Numbered from the stretch's first letter, positions 26,628 through 38,792 are shown. The stretch: 64,000 bases of DNA from Brevibacterium sp. S111 (GCF_004745075.1 NZ_RHFH01000006.1:1-64000), one strand, 5' to 3'. The notes: a model not told the origin generated them from the letters alone. A program made the numbers and translations.

Positions 26628-28096
26628 TCGTCGATGACCAGGTCCGGACGCTGGAACTCACGCAGCTCGTCGACGATTTCGGCCGGCACCTTCACCTGCA
26701 GGCTCGTGCCTTCGGACCCGTGGGATTCGTGTTCGACGGTGCCCAGGGCGTAGATCTTCGACACGAGGTCGCCGCGTTCATAGGGGACGAGCAGCGTCAT
26801 GTCGATGTCCGGGGCGGGAAGCCGACTCTCGATGGCCTCGACGAGGGCGTCGATGCCTTCCCTCGTCACGGCCGAGACGAACTGCGCCTTCGGATATTCC
26901 GCGCGCAGACCGGTGATCACGGCCTCCTCGGCGAGATCGGACTTGTTGAACACGAGGAGTTCGGGGATGTCCCCGGTCTCGACGTCTTTGAGGACTTCGC
27001 GCACGGCGTGGATCTGCCCGTGCGGGTCCGGGTGGGAGGCGTCGACGACGTGGAGGAGCAGATCCGAACCGGCGGCCTCCTCGAGCGTCGAGCGGAAGGC
27101 TTCGACGAGCTGGTGGGGCAGGTTGCGGACGAAACCGACGGTGTCGGTGTAGGTGAAGACGATGCCGTCGGCGGTCTTCGCCTGTCGGACGGTCGGGTCG
27201 AGGGTGGCGAACAGCGCGTTCTGCACCATCACCTCGGCATCGGTGAGCCGGTTGAGCAGGGAGGACTTGCCCGCGTTCGTGTATCCGACGATCGCGGCCG
27301 AGGGCACATGGTGGCGGGCGCGGTTCTTCCGCTTCGTCTCCCGTGACGGGGCCATTGCGGCGATCTCACGGCGCAGTTTGGACATGCGGGTGCGGATGCG
27401 GCGGCGGTCGAGTTCGATCTTCGTCTCACCGGGTCCGCGGGAGCCGATTCCGGCACCGCCGGCGACACGACCGCCGGCCTGCCGGGACAGCGACTCGCCC
27501 CAACCGCGCAGGCGCGGCAGGAGGTATTCGAGTTGGGCGAGTTCGACCTGGGCCTTGCCTTCACGGGATTTCGCATGCTGGGCGAAGATGTCGAGGATGA
27601 GGGCGACACGGTCGACGACCTTGACCTTGATGACGTCCTCGAGGCCGCGACGCTGGCTGGGGGCGAGCTCGGAGTCGATGATCACGGTGTCGGCGCCGAC
27701 GGAGGCGACGATCTCGGCGAGTTCGTTCGCCTTGCCTTTGCCGAGGTAGGTGCCGGGGTCCGGTTTGTCACGGCGTTGGATGAGCGCGTCGAGGACGTCC
27801 GAACCGGCGGTTTCGGCCAGCGCCGCGAGCTCACGGATCGAGTTCTCGGCTTCGGCCTGAGTGGTGTTCCAGATGCCGGCGAGCACGACGCGTTCGAGTC
27901 GGACCTGGCGGTATTCGACCTCGGTGATGTCTTCGAGTTCGGTGGAGAGTCCGGCCACACGGGTGAGTGCGGCACGCTCGGCGAGGTCGAACTGGTCGTC
28001 CTCGCGGGTGGTGTCGTGATCGTCCAGGGCCTGGGCGCCTCGGGAGAGCACACGGTCGAGCATCGCGTTGCGACGCTCCTTGTCTTCAGACGTCAT
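26624..28096 (-). CDS. hflX: GTPase HflX
   Basis: 490 residues. N-terminal HflX domain with GKGKANELAEIV and the glycine-rich GGRVAGGAGIGSRGPGE segment, then a TRAFAC GTPase with G1 GYTNAGKSS (271-279) and G4 NKSD. It splits stalled or heat-damaged 70S ribosomes. ATG with AAAGGA upstream. It is part of the conserved dapF-hflX-lexA neighbourhood and translationally coupled to dinG. Confidence 0.96.
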   Translation of the reverse strand: MTSEDKERRNAMLDRVLSRGAQALDDHDTTREDDQFDLAERAALTRVAGLSTELEDITEVEYRQVRLERVVLAGIWNTTQAEAENSIRELAALAETAGSDVLDALIQRRDKPDPGTYLGKGKANELAEIVASVGADTVIIDSELAPSQRRGLEDVIKVKVVDRVALILDIFAQHAKSREGKAQVELAQLEYLLPRLRGWGESLSRQAGGRVAGGAGIGSRGPGETKIELDRRRIRTRMSKLRREIAAMAPSRETKRKNRARHHVPSAAIVGYTNAGKSSLLNRLTDAEVMVQNALFATLDPTVRQAKTADGIVFTYTDTVGFVRNLPHQLVEAFRSTLEEAAGSDLLLHVVDASHPDPHGQIHAVREVLKDVETGDIPELLVFNKSDLAEEAVITGLRAEYPKAQFVSAVTREGIDALVEAIESRLPAPDIDMTLLVPYERGDLVSKIYALGTVEHESHGSEGTSLQVKVPAEIVDELREFQRPDLVIDE

Positions 28097-28213
28097 TCAT
28101 TCCTTTGTTCTCTGCCGCCCGCACGGGACTGATCGTGTGGGCGTGGTCCTGCTGCGCACCGACGGTGGCGCATCGCACCGACGATGGTGTCCATCAATTC
28201 TCCCACAGCCGTC

Positions 28214-28226
28214 TAGACTGAAGTGG
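28214..28226 (+). promoter_or_regulatory. Extended -10 box of a leaderless gene
   Basis: TAGACT (28214-28219) ends 6 nt before the GTG at 28226, the standard distance from a -10 hexamer to a transcription start. The mRNA would then begin at the start codon. Confidence 0.5.
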
Positions 28227-28840
28227 TGTCAGAGCACTATTTCACCGAATCTCCGAGCAGTGAGGCCAAGACCCGCGAACTGCGCCTCGAATTGGCCGGC
28301 CGCGAGGTCACCGTCGAAACCGTATCAGGCACGTTCTCACCGACTCGCCTCGATCTCGGCACCGCCGTGCTGCTGCGGCATCTGCCCGAACCGCCGACCG
28401 GTGATGTCCTCGACCTCGGCTGCGGGTGGGGGCCGATCGCCCTGCACACCGCATTGGAGGCCAAGGACGCCGAGGTGGCCCTGCGAGTGTGGGCACTCGA
28501 CGTGAACTCCCGGTCCCTGGAGACGACAGCGGCGAACGCGCGCCGGCTCGGACTCGATTCGATTGCTCCCGTCACCGCCGAGCAGATCCCCGCGGACCTC
28601 CAGTTCTCCGCCATCCGGTCCAATCCCCCGATCCGCATCGGCAAGGCCGCCCTCCACGAACTGCTTGAGACCTGGCTGCCGCGACTGGCGCCGGGCGGTC
28701 GGGCCGATCTCGTCGTGTCGAAGAACCTCGGGGCCGATTCCCTGCAGAAATGGATCGCGCAGATGCTCGGGGACGGGTTCACGATCGAACGCACGGGTTC
28801 GTCGAAGGGCTTTCGCGTCCTCACCGTCCACCGCGGCTGA
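28226..28840 (+). CDS. Class I SAM methyltransferase, RsmC-like
   Basis: 204 residues. SAM motif I VLDLGCGWGPI and motif IV SNPPIRIGK (the N-P-P-F/Y/I signature of N2-guanine and N6-adenine methylases) place it with the RsmC/RlmG MTS family; the length matches the single catalytic domain found in Gram-positive relatives. It probably methylates a guanine in 16S rRNA. Start 28226 is chosen because of the leaderless promoter geometry; GTG at 28223 is 1 codon upstream. Divergent from hflX. Confidence 0.85.
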   Translation: MSEHYFTESPSSEAKTRELRLELAGREVTVETVSGTFSPTRLDLGTAVLLRHLPEPPTGDVLDLGCGWGPIALHTALEAKDAEVALRVWALDVNSRSLETTAANARRLGLDSIAPVTAEQIPADLQFSAIRSNPPIRIGKAALHELLETWLPRLAPGGRADLVVSKNLGADSLQKWIAQMLGDGFTIERTGSSKGFRVLTVHRG

Positions 28841-28936
28841 GTCTTCGGTTCGACACGTCATTCCGCGCCGAGGCTGAGGTCTTCCCTCGCCGAGGTCGGG
28901 CTCGGCTGCGCGTACGAAGTGCGGTCCGCTCGCGCC

Positions 28937-29926
28937 TCAGCTGATGGTGCCGCTGGCGACGAGGGTCGCGGGGCCCGCGAGGCTGACACGTCCGCTCGTG
29001 CCCTCGGGGTTCGGGTCGATCTCGATGCGCAGCTGTCCGCCGGGCACGTCGACGCGCCACTGCAGCGGCGAGGTCTCCCCCGCCCAGTGGTGGGCGGCGA
29101 TCGCTGCGGCGCATGCGCCGGTGCCGCAGGAGCGGGTCTCGCCGACTCCGCGTTCGAACACCCGCATGCGCAGTGCGCCCTCTCCTCCGGCAACGTCGGA
29201 GCGAGCGGGCTCCATGACGATGTATTCGACGTTCGAACCGTCCGCGGGCACCGGGTCGAGGACCGGGGCGTCACGCAGATCGGCGGCAGAGAGTTCGGAG
29301 TGTTCGGCCAGCGCGACGACCGTATGCGGATTGCCGGTGGACACGCGCAGTCCGGGTCGAGCGACTTCGACGCCGCCGGTGGTCACGAGCACCGAGCTCG
29401 ACGGGTCGAGTGACCAGTCGCCCATGTCGATCGTGTACCAGGCGTCGCTGGCCGAGCCGGGTCCCGACGCTCCCGTGCCGACGACGTCGTCGCCGGTCTG
29501 GACGCCGAGTGCCGGGTTGAGGGTGGTGCGCACGGTTTTGATTCCGTCGCGGGTGCCGACGAGGATGTCGCGGGTATCGGCCGGAACGCGACCGCTGGTC
29601 ACGAGCACGTGGGCGAAGACACGCACACCGTTGCCGCACATCTCGGACAGGCTGCCGTCGTTGTTGTAGTAGTCCATGAACCATTCGGCGCCGGCTGCGG
29701 CCTGCTCGGCTGCGCCGGGGATGCCGCTGGCGGCGGACCGGACGATGCGGATGATGCCGTCGGCGCCGAGCCCGGCTCGCCGGTCGGCCAGTGTGGCCAC
29801 GGTTTCCGGATGCATCTCGAGTTCGCTGTCATCGTCGGACAGCAGGACGAAGTCATTCTGCGTGCCGTGTCCCTTGAGGAAGGAGACATCGGTCCAGGCG
29901 GCGAACGGGGTATCCGGAGTGCTCAT
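28937..29926 (-). CDS. dapF: Diaminopimelate epimerase
   Basis: 329 residues with both active-site cysteines: Cys97 in EMCGNGVR and Cys267 in TRSCGTGACA. It converts LL- to meso-DAP for lysine and peptidoglycan. The two-lobed symmetric fold shows as paired repeats. In relatives miaA abuts dapF; here 4.8 kb of catabolic genes separate them. Confidence 0.96.
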   Translation of the reverse strand: MSTPDTPFAAWTDVSFLKGHGTQNDFVLLSDDDSELEMHPETVATLADRRAGLGADGIIRIVRSAASGIPGAAEQAAAGAEWFMDYYNNDGSLSEMCGNGVRVFAHVLVTSGRVPADTRDILVGTRDGIKTVRTTLNPALGVQTGDDVVGTGASGPGSASDAWYTIDMGDWSLDPSSSVLVTTGGVEVARPGLRVSTGNPHTVVALAEHSELSAADLRDAPVLDPVPADGSNVEYIVMEPARSDVAGGEGALRMRVFERGVGETRSCGTGACAAAIAAHHWAGETSPLQWRVDVPGGQLRIEIDPNPEGTSGRVSLAGPATLVASGTIS

Positions 29927-29972
29927 GGCACCATCCTATCGGTGGACCTCGGCGGCTCGATACAGTCTCCGA

Positions 29973-30554
29973 TCAGGGACCGAATCTCTTCGCCAGCTCG
30001 AGGCCCCTCTGCGCCCACGCGATCTCGGTTCGTGCCTTCTCGGCCAGTCCTTCATAGGCGAATCGCTTGAACGCGATCGTCTTCTCGCGGTCTTCGGGGC
30101 GGGTCACTTCCAGTCGCCGCTGGAGCATAGGTGTGGTCAGTGTGTCGATCTTGTCGATCTCGTCTTCCCAACACTTCAGTTCAGAAGTCCAATGGGCGAT
30201 GTGATCGTTGAGGAAGGCTGTTCGGGTCTCATGATCGGCTGATTCCAGATACGCGGCTTTGAGATGCGCAGCGTCACGCGTGCGCTGATACTTCAGCGGA
30301 GTGCGCATCCATTCGGCGAAGTTGTCCTCACCGGCATCCGTGACGTGATACACCCGCCGGGTGGCCACGCTCCCCCGGGTCTGCTCTTCGGGCTCGACGA
30401 GTCCTTCCTTGGCCATCTTCCTCAGCTCGGGATAGATCTGCGAGTCCGGAGCGTGCCAGACGTATCCGACGGACTGCGAGAACTGCTTCTGCAGCTCGTA
30501 GCCGGACATGGGTGCTATCCGCAGGAGCACGAGGAGGGCACTGCGTAGGCTCAT
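29973..30554 (-). CDS. PadR-family transcriptional regulator
   Basis: 193 residues. Winged helix at 1-80 (ALLVLLRIAPMSGYELQKQFSQSVGYVWHAPDSQIYPELRKMAKEGL) is typical of PadR, followed by a helical C-terminal dimer domain (PadR Vir-like). ATG 30554 is preceded by AGGGAG; an in-frame upstream extension lacks PadR similarity. PadR proteins commonly respond to phenolic acids, which fits its place at the end of the LigM gene cluster. Candidate operators are the direct repeats at 33037-33070. Confidence 0.88.
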   Translation of the reverse strand: MSLRSALLVLLRIAPMSGYELQKQFSQSVGYVWHAPDSQIYPELRKMAKEGLVEPEEQTRGSVATRRVYHVTDAGEDNFAEWMRTPLKYQRTRDAAHLKAAYLESADHETRTAFLNDHIAHWTSELKCWEDEIDKIDTLTTPMLQRRLEVTRPEDREKTIAFKRFAYEGLAEKARTEIAWAQRGLELAKRFGP

Positions 30555-30585
30555 AGGTCTGAATCTCCCTGTAGTCGAACGCATT

Positions 30586-30613
30586 GAGGGCCCGAACCGA
30601 AGTCCGGGCCCTC
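30586..30613 (-). terminator. Hairpin between ligM and padR
   Basis: 9-bp GC-rich arms (GAGGGCCCG and CGGGCCCTC) with a 10-nt loop, 14 bp after the ligM stop and before padR. It may reduce read-through into padR. Confidence 0.5.
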
Positions 30614-30627
30614 TCAGGATAGCGGTG

Positions 30628-33008
<2,381 letters not shown>

Positions 33009-33028
33009 TTCAATGGGTTCCGTGAGTC

Positions 33029-33058
33029 ACTATACGCATAGGTATTTGCCTCAGTCCA
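33029..33058 (-). promoter_or_regulatory. Promoter of the metF-ligM operon
   Basis: On the minus strand TGGACT (33053-33058), an 18-bp spacer and TATAGT (33029-33034) form a sigma-70-type promoter before metF. Confidence 0.45.
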
Positions 33059-33070
33059 TAGGTACTTTGC
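33037..33070. promoter_or_regulatory. Direct repeats over the metF promoter, likely operator
   Basis: CATAGGTATTTGC at 33037-33049 and CATAGGTACTTTGC at 33057-33070 repeat at a 20-bp interval and overlap the promoter spacer and -35 box. Binding here would block transcription; PadR is the obvious candidate. Confidence 0.45.
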
Positions 33071-33242
33071 GCATCGCCTCCCCGGAGTGAGCCCTGGCCG
33101 CGAACCATTGCCCTGCGGCTCGGGCGATGCTAGCGTGACTGGCATCTCATTTTCACTATCATCATAGGGACTCTGTATAGGGAAGTCGCATCGGGGCGAC
33201 GTTCCTGCTCTTCACCAGACCTCACAATGACGGAGACTTCTC

Positions 33243-34601
33243 GTGGATCTACGCACTCGCATCGACAACTCGCCGATGTCCTTCTACCAATGGCTGATCG
33301 TCGCGATCTGCACACTTCTCAACGCCTTGGACGGCTATGACGTCCTGGCCATCTCCTTCTCCTCCAATCAGGTGACCGAAGAATTCGGACTTACCGGGAC
33401 TGCTCTCGGACTCGTCATGAGCGCGGCGCTCTTCGGCATGGCCGTCGGAGCCCTGGTGCTCGGCCCGGTGGCAGACCGAATCGGGCGCAGGAACATGATC
33501 GTGATCGCCATCATCATCAATGCGATCGGTCTCTTCATGTCCGCAACCGCAACCTCGGCGAATCAGCTCGGTCTGTGGCGGATCGTCACCGGCTTGGGCA
33601 TCGGAGGCATTCTGGTTGCCACCAACGTCATCTCAGCCGAATACTCCTCACGCAAGCGTCGCGGCCTGGTCATCAGCATCTATGCAGCGGGGTACGGAAT
33701 CGGTGCGGCGATCGGCGGATCCGTGATGGTCGCGCTCATCGCGAGCTCCGGCTGGCGATCGGTGTTCGTCCTCGGCGGTGCGCTGGCCGTCTTCTCACTC
33801 CTGCTGGTCATCTTCTTGGTACCGGAGTCCCCGTCGTTCCTCTACAACAGGAAGCCGCACAATTCGCAGGCCAAGCTCGAAGTCATCGCCCGCAGGCTCG
33901 GTTTCGACGAGCCCGTCGATATCGATGCCAGGCCGGCCGCATCTGCTGGAGGAGCGGACTCCGGGACGGGAATCATGGCTCTGTTCAATCGCCAGAACCG
34001 CCGCGTCACCTTCGTCGTCTGGACGACGTTCTTCATCATCATGTTCGGGTTCTACTTCGTGAATTCGTGGACTCCACGGCTCATGCACGAAACCGGTCTG
34101 ACAGACACCCTGTCGATGATCGTCACCGTCGGTCTCACCTTGGGCGGGGCCATCGGTTCTGTGGTCTTCGGCCTCTTCACCTCACGCTGGTCCACGCGAA
34201 CCGTACTCATGACGTTCTCGGTGGTGGCTGCCGTGCTCATGGCGATCTTCATTTTCATGGCGCAGTGGATCGCAGTCGTCGTGGTCTTCGGTGTGCTTGT
34301 CGGCATGTCGATCAACGGCTGCATCGCCGGACTCTACGTGCTGACGCCGCAATCGTACCCGTCGACGCTGCGGTCGACGGGCGCAGGATGGGGCATCGGA
34401 ATCGGGCGATTCGGCGCCATCATCGCTCCGACGGCCACCGGTGCCCTGCTCGACGGAGGATGGAGTCCGCAGCTGATCTATGTGTTCGTCGGAGCGGTGC
34501 TGCTCCTGGCATCGCTTGTGCTCATGGGGATGCGCGGCATCGACGTCGAAGCGAACAAGCGACCGCAGACCGAGAACCGGGCACATGCGGGAGCGGAGTG
34601 A
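33243..34601 (+). CDS. MFS transporter, AAHS (aromatic acid:H+ symporter) family
   Basis: 452 residues, 12 TM segments. N-terminal segment LDGYDVLAISFSS resembles the DGxD motif of PcaK/VanK/BenK, and the loop signature GPVADRIGRRNMIV is present. It probably imports the methoxy-aromatic acid demethylated by LigM. The gene is divergent from metF-ligM-padR with 234 bp between. The C-terminus (TENRAHAGAE) runs into the first of four 29-bp tandem repeats, where the stop codon TGA is a single-base variant of the TGG found in the other units. Confidence 0.88.
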   Translation: MDLRTRIDNSPMSFYQWLIVAICTLLNALDGYDVLAISFSSNQVTEEFGLTGTALGLVMSAALFGMAVGALVLGPVADRIGRRNMIVIAIIINAIGLFMSATATSANQLGLWRIVTGLGIGGILVATNVISAEYSSRKRRGLVISIYAAGYGIGAAIGGSVMVALIASSGWRSVFVLGGALAVFSLLLVIFLVPESPSFLYNRKPHNSQAKLEVIARRLGFDEPVDIDARPAASAGGADSGTGIMALFNRQNRRVTFVVWTTFFIIMFGFYFVNSWTPRLMHETGLTDTLSMIVTVGLTLGGAIGSVVFGLFTSRWSTRTVLMTFSVVAAVLMAIFIFMAQWIAVVVVFGVLVGMSINGCIAGLYVLTPQSYPSTLRSTGAGWGIGIGRFGAIIAPTATGALLDGGWSPQLIYVFVGAVLLLASLVLMGMRGIDVEANKRPQTENRAHAGAE

Positions 34602-34689
34602 CGAGCCGAGCAGAGGCCGGAGCGAAGTGGCGAGCCGAGCACATGCCGGAGCGAAGTGGCGAGCCGGACAGAGGCCGGAGCGAAGTGGC
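34574..34689. repeat. Four tandem 29-bp repeats
   Basis: Units at 34574-34602, 34603-34631, 34632-34660 and 34661-34689 share the ending GGAGCGAAGTGGC (GGAGCGGAGTGAC in unit 1) and alternate between CAGAGGC and CACATGC in the middle. They lie between convergent genes at the right edge of the O-demethylation insertion. No spacers, so not a CRISPR. Confidence 0.85.
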
Positions 34690-34724
34690 GTACCGTCAGT
34701 CGAACCTGCGTCGGCGGACGCCGA

Positions 34725-35657
34725 TCAGGGCTCAGTGAGCACCTTGAGCGCTGCTGCCAGGTTCTGTTCGGTGTCGGCGGCGCTGCCGTCGATCCAGTGG
34801 ATGCGCGGGTCCCGGCGGAACCAGGTGTCCTGCCGTCGGGCGAACTGACGGGTCCTGATCGTGGTTTCCTCCTGCGCCTCGGCGACGGTGAGCTCCCCGG
34901 CGAGGTGGCGCCGGATCTGGGCATAGCCGATGGCTCGGGACGCGGTCTTGCCCTCCGCCAGTCCGTGGTCGAGGAGGTCACGGACCTCGTCGACCCAGCC
35001 GTGGTCCCACATGAGTCCGACACGGGTCGCAATGCGTTCGTGGAGGACGGTCCGGTCCATGCTCAGCCCGAGGTGGATCGTCGGTTCGATCTCCTGGTAG
35101 TCGGGCAGCTGGGCGCTGAAGGGGCGTCCGGTGAGTTCGATGACTTCGAGGGCCCGGGCGATGCGCCGCTGATCGTTCACGGTGATCTTCGCGGCTGCGG
35201 TCGGGTCGAGTTCCCGCAGCTTCTTGTGCAGGCTCCAGCGATCGGCTGAGGCTTCTGCTTCGAGACGGGCACGGACAGCCGGATCGGTGCCGGGGAATTC
35301 CATATGATCGACGGCGGCGCGGACGTAGAGCCCGGACCCGCCGACGAGGATCGGTCGGTGCCCATGTTCACGCACCTGCGCGATGGCGGCCCGCGCACGC
35401 GCTTGGAAGTCCTGGACGTTCGCCTCTTCCGTGACGTCGAGGATGTCGATGAGATGGTGGACGATGCCTCGGCGCTCCGTGACCGGCAGCTTCGCGGTGC
35501 CGATGTCCATCCCCCGGTAGAACTGCATCGAGTCCGTGTTGATGATCTCCCCGCCGAGGCGCTCGGCCAGATCGAGGGCGAGCTCGGACTTGCCGGTGGC
35601 GGTGGCTCCGACGACGGCGATGATCGGCGGCGGATCGTGGTGCTCAGTCACGGTCAT
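34725..35657 (-). CDS. miaA: tRNA dimethylallyltransferase
   Basis: 310 residues. P-loop GATATGKS (17-24), DSMQFYRGMDIGTAK, and the C-terminal TIRTRQFARRQDTWFR. It adds an isopentenyl group to A37 of tRNAs reading U-starting codons; MiaB then thiolates it. It overlaps the preceding gene by 14 bp. Conserved neighbours miaB and dapF flank it, dapF now displaced by the insertion. Confidence 0.96.
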   Translation of the reverse strand: MTVTEHHDPPPIIAVVGATATGKSELALDLAERLGGEIINTDSMQFYRGMDIGTAKLPVTERRGIVHHLIDILDVTEEANVQDFQARARAAIAQVREHGHRPILVGGSGLYVRAAVDHMEFPGTDPAVRARLEAEASADRWSLHKKLRELDPTAAAKITVNDQRRIARALEVIELTGRPFSAQLPDYQEIEPTIHLGLSMDRTVLHERIATRVGLMWDHGWVDEVRDLLDHGLAEGKTASRAIGYAQIRRHLAGELTVAEAQEETTIRTRQFARRQDTWFRRDPRIHWIDGSAADTEQNLAAALKVLTEP

Positions 35658-36357
35658 TCACGCCCGGGTGTTGGAGAGCGCCAGTCTCCGCTGCCGTCCA
35701 GGAACCTGTACCGCACAGTGACCGCACATCGTGGACGCGCTCGTCGAACCTCACGTCGACTGACGAGATCTCAGCGCCCTGTTCGATGAGGTGTTGGATC
35801 CCGGCCTCAAGGACGGAGAGATTCGCATGCATGGACTCCCCCTGGGCACAGAGGTCGACAACGGCGGCCGCCTCAAGGGTCGCGCCGGCGGTGAGTGCCG
35901 CGACGACCGCGGTGTCGAATTCTGCGGCTCCGTCGACCGGGGCCAGAGGAGCTTCTTCGGCCGCGGCTCCGGACAGGTCGACGGGCAGCAGCAGATTCGC
36001 ACTCGACCCGAGCGCTCCGACCTCGACTCCGGTGGCATGAGCATGAAGGAGGGCGACGATGATGGCGGAATCGACCGCCTCGGCGAGGGACCGTTCGGTC
36101 TCGGTCAAAGATTCGACGAGCTCGACCCAGGCACCACCGGTGTGGAGTCGGTCGGTGCGGAGGTCGAGGCCGCGATCGATGCCCCAGCCGCCGAGCCCGG
36201 CCACGGGAGGCAGGGTGTCGATAGGCAGTGCCCAGTTCGAGTGGGTGCCCAGGATCTCGCGGATCTTGGCGCGCAGTCCGGCGGTGCGGACCGTTTCGGT
36301 CCGGTCGATGTCGTCGAGCAGCACGGGGGCTGCCGGGATGATGGCGAAGCCGCTCAT
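35644..36357 (-). CDS. Conserved actinobacterial protein between miaB and miaA
   Basis: 237 residues, Ala-rich. The start MSGFAIIPAAPVLLDDI and the segment LPPVAGLGGWGIDRGLD resemble the class III extradiol dioxygenase-like proteins (related to mycobacterial Rv2728c) always located in this spot. Catalytic metal residues are not evident and the role is unknown. One base separates it from the miaB stop and it overlaps miaA. Confidence 0.75.
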   Translation of the reverse strand: MSGFAIIPAAPVLLDDIDRTETVRTAGLRAKIREILGTHSNWALPIDTLPPVAGLGGWGIDRGLDLRTDRLHTGGAWVELVESLTETERSLAEAVDSAIIVALLHAHATGVEVGALGSSANLLLPVDLSGAAAEEAPLAPVDGAAEFDTAVVAALTAGATLEAAAVVDLCAQGESMHANLSVLEAGIQHLIEQGAEISSVDVRFDERVHDVRSLCGTGSWTAAETGALQHPGVNDRD

Positions 36358-36358
36358 C

Positions 36359-37855
36359 TCAGTCGCGGGGGCGGATGGTCGGCATGCCGAGGTTCGTCGC
36401 CCCGCCCGCGCCCTGTCCGGGCGCAGGAGCGCCGCAGCTGTCGGCCTGCGCACGGTCGTAGGCGTCGCCGGCGCGGGACGGGCGCAGCGAATATCCGGAA
36501 TCGGCGAGCAGGAAGTAGGGTTTCGCCTCGGTGACGGTGGCGGTGACGAAGTCGCCGGGGCGAGGAGGCTCTGCGCCTTCGGGGATGCCGACGTGGACGA
36601 GTCGGTTGTCCGCGGCGCGACCGCTCAGTCGTGGGGAATCATCGTGCGGAAGCTTGGTCACGAGCACCTCGACCTCGCGGCCGATCTGCTTCTTGTTCTC
36701 GTCCCAGGCGATCTCGTCCTGGAGTGCCGTGAGGCGTTCGAAGCGTTCCTGGACGACGTCCTTCGGGATCTGGTTGTCCATGGTCGCGGCCGGGGTGCCG
36801 GGCCGGATCGAGTACTGGAAGGTGAAGGCCTGAGAGAAGCGGGCGCGGCGGACGATGTCCATGGTGCCTTGGAAGTCCTCCTCGGTCTCACCGGGGAAGC
36901 CGACGATGATGTCGGTGGTGATGGCCGCGTGCGGGATACGTTCGCGCACGCTGTCGAGGATGTTCATGAATCGCTTCGTCCGGTAGGACCGGCGCATGGA
37001 CTTGAGGATGGTGTCCGAACCGGACTGCAGCGGCATGTGCAGCTGCGGCATGACGGTGGGGGTCTCGGCCATCGCTTCGATGACGTCGTCGGAGAAGGCG
37101 GCCGGGTGCGGGCTGGTGAAGCGGACGCGTTCGATTCCGTCGATGTTGCCGACAGCCCGCAGCAGTTTCGCGAACGCGCCTTTGTCACGGAATTCGGCAC
37201 CGTAGGAGTTGACGTTCTGTCCCAGCAGGGTGACTTCGACGACTCCGTCGGCCACGAGTGCTTCGACCTCGGCGAGGATGTCGCCGGGGCGACGGTCCTT
37301 CTCTTTGCCACGCAGGCTGGGGACGATGCAGAAGGTGCAGGTGTTGTTGCAGCCAACCGAGATCGAGACCCATCCGGAATGCTGGGATTCGCGGCGGCTG
37401 GGCAGGGTCGAAGGGAAGACGTCGAGGCTCTCGAGGATCTCGACCTGGGCTTCCTCATTGTGTCGGGCGCGTTCGAGCAGCGCCGGCAGGGACCCCATGT
37501 TGTGGGTGCCGAAGACGACATCGACCCAGGGGGCCTTCTTGACGATGGTGTCGCGGTCCTTCTGTGCCATGCATCCGCCCACGGCGATCTGCAGGCCCGG
37601 GTGGTTCTCCTTGACCTTCGCGAGTTGACCGAGGTTGCCGTAGAGCCGGTTGTCGGCGTTCTCGCGCACGGCGCAGGTATTGAAGACCACAACATCGGCT
37701 TGGTCGTCGGTGTCGGCCTGAACATAGCCGGCGTCGTCGAGGAGTCCGGAGAGACGTTCGGAGTCGTGGACGTTCATCTGACATCCATAGGTCTTGACCT
37801 CGTAGCTGCGAGGTGCGGTCTCGGATGTCGCCGGGGATTCAATCAGTTCAGTCAT
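36359..37855 (-). CDS. miaB: tRNA-2-methylthio-N6-dimethylallyladenosine synthase
   Basis: 498 residues, radical SAM methylthiotransferase. N-terminal cluster Cys25, Cys61, Cys95; radical-SAM Cys169, Cys173, Cys176 ([11 protein letters not shown]); C-terminal TRAM domain from about 400. It converts i6A37 to ms2i6A37. The last 45 residues are a Gly/Ala/Pro-rich extension ([11 protein letters not shown]). Confidence 0.97.
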   Translation of the reverse strand: MTELIESPATSETAPRSYEVKTYGCQMNVHDSERLSGLLDDAGYVQADTDDQADVVVFNTCAVRENADNRLYGNLGQLAKVKENHPGLQIAVGGCMAQKDRDTIVKKAPWVDVVFGTHNMGSLPALLERARHNEEAQVEILESLDVFPSTLPSRRESQHSGWVSISVGCNNTCTFCIVPSLRGKEKDRRPGDILAEVEALVADGVVEVTLLGQNVNSYGAEFRDKGAFAKLLRAVGNIDGIERVRFTSPHPAAFSDDVIEAMAETPTVMPQLHMPLQSGSDTILKSMRRSYRTKRFMNILDSVRERIPHAAITTDIIVGFPGETEEDFQGTMDIVRRARFSQAFTFQYSIRPGTPAATMDNQIPKDVVQERFERLTALQDEIAWDENKKQIGREVEVLVTKLPHDDSPRLSGRAADNRLVHVGIPEGAEPPRPGDFVTATVTEAKPYFLLADSGYSLRPSRAGDAYDRAQADSCGAPAPGQGAGGATNLGMPTIRPRD

Positions 37856-37889
37856 GGCGCACCTATTCTAGCCCTTCCCCGGACTCGGT

Positions 37890-38792
37890 TCAGTCTTCGG
37901 CGAGGACCTCGCGGGTGACCTTGATGCAGATCGCCGAGGGGAAACCGCGGCGGGCGAGCATGCCGAGGATTCGGCGCTCTCGCACGTGGTATTCGAGACG
38001 GCGGGTCGAGGCCGCTTTCTTCGCCGCGACTTCGCGTGCGAGTTCTTCCTCGCCATCGACTTCGGCGACGGCATCGTCGGCGAGTTCGGGGCTGATGCCC
38101 TTCTTGCTCAGTTCGCGTTTGAGTACGGAGCGAGAGAGTTTCCGGTTCTCTCTCTGCGCCCGGACGAAGCGGTGGGCGAATTCTTCGTCGTTGAGCAGAC
38201 GGGAATTCTGCAGCTTCTCAATGAGTTCGTCGACGGCCTCGGGCATGAGGTCGCGTTTGAGCAGCTTCTTGCGCAGCTCGTCGCTGGCATGATCGCGCAT
38301 GGCGAGCATGTTCATTGCTGTCTTCTTCGCCTGCGCATAGTCGGCCTCGAAGTCGGGGGCATCGTCTTCGTCGTCGAAGCGCAGGCCGCCTTCGACGTCG
38401 GTGCCGGCACCGGTGTCATTGTCCTCAGATGCGAAGTCAGGGGCGTGTGTGCCATCGAGTGTCTGCGCAGAGTCCGGAACAGCGACGAAGTCGGGAAGCG
38501 CGTCGGTCCCACCTTCGACCCAGCCGTTTCCTGCGTCCTTCTGCGGACGTGGGCTGCGGGACGCCTTTTTCTTCTTTCGCGGCGCATTCCTCGGAGCAGG
38601 GTCCGCGTCGATACCAGAGAGCCCGGCGAAGAACCCGCCGTCGCCTTCGGCATGGCGCTGGTCGATCTCGGTGATCGCACTGCGCAGCTGGGAAAGCGTC
38701 GTCGCCTGACCGGAGTCTCCCGCACCGACCTGGGCGGCCGGTGCGGTGAACTCGTCGTCAGGCATCGGGGTGTCAGGAGACTTCGACGTCAT
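37890..38792 (-). CDS. recX: Regulatory protein RecX
   Basis: 300 residues. The C-terminal half is RecX: three-helix repeats including [26 protein letters not shown]. The N-terminal 130-140 residues are disordered, acidic and Gly/Pro/Lys-rich, far longer than in E. coli RecX (166 residues) but usual in actinobacteria. It inhibits RecA filaments. The start overlaps the end of recA by 20 bp, so it is translated together with recA. Confidence 0.93.
   Translation of the reverse strand: MTSKSPDTPMPDDEFTAPAAQVGAGDSGQATTLSQLRSAITEIDQRHAEGDGGFFAGLSGIDADPAPRNAPRKKKKASRSPRPQKDAGNGWVEGGTDALPDFVAVPDSAQTLDGTHAPDFASEDNDTGAGTDVEGGLRFDDEDDAPDFEADYAQAKKTAMNMLAMRDHASDELRKKLLKRDLMPEAVDELIEKLQNSRLLNDEEFAHRFVRAQRENRKLSRSVLKRELSKKGISPELADDAVAEVDGEEELAREVAAKKAASTRRLEYHVRERRILGMLARRGFPSAICIKVTREVLAED

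Noticed and set aside
34574..34689. CRISPR array
   Set aside because: 29-bp units are contiguous with no spacers, and no cas gene is near.
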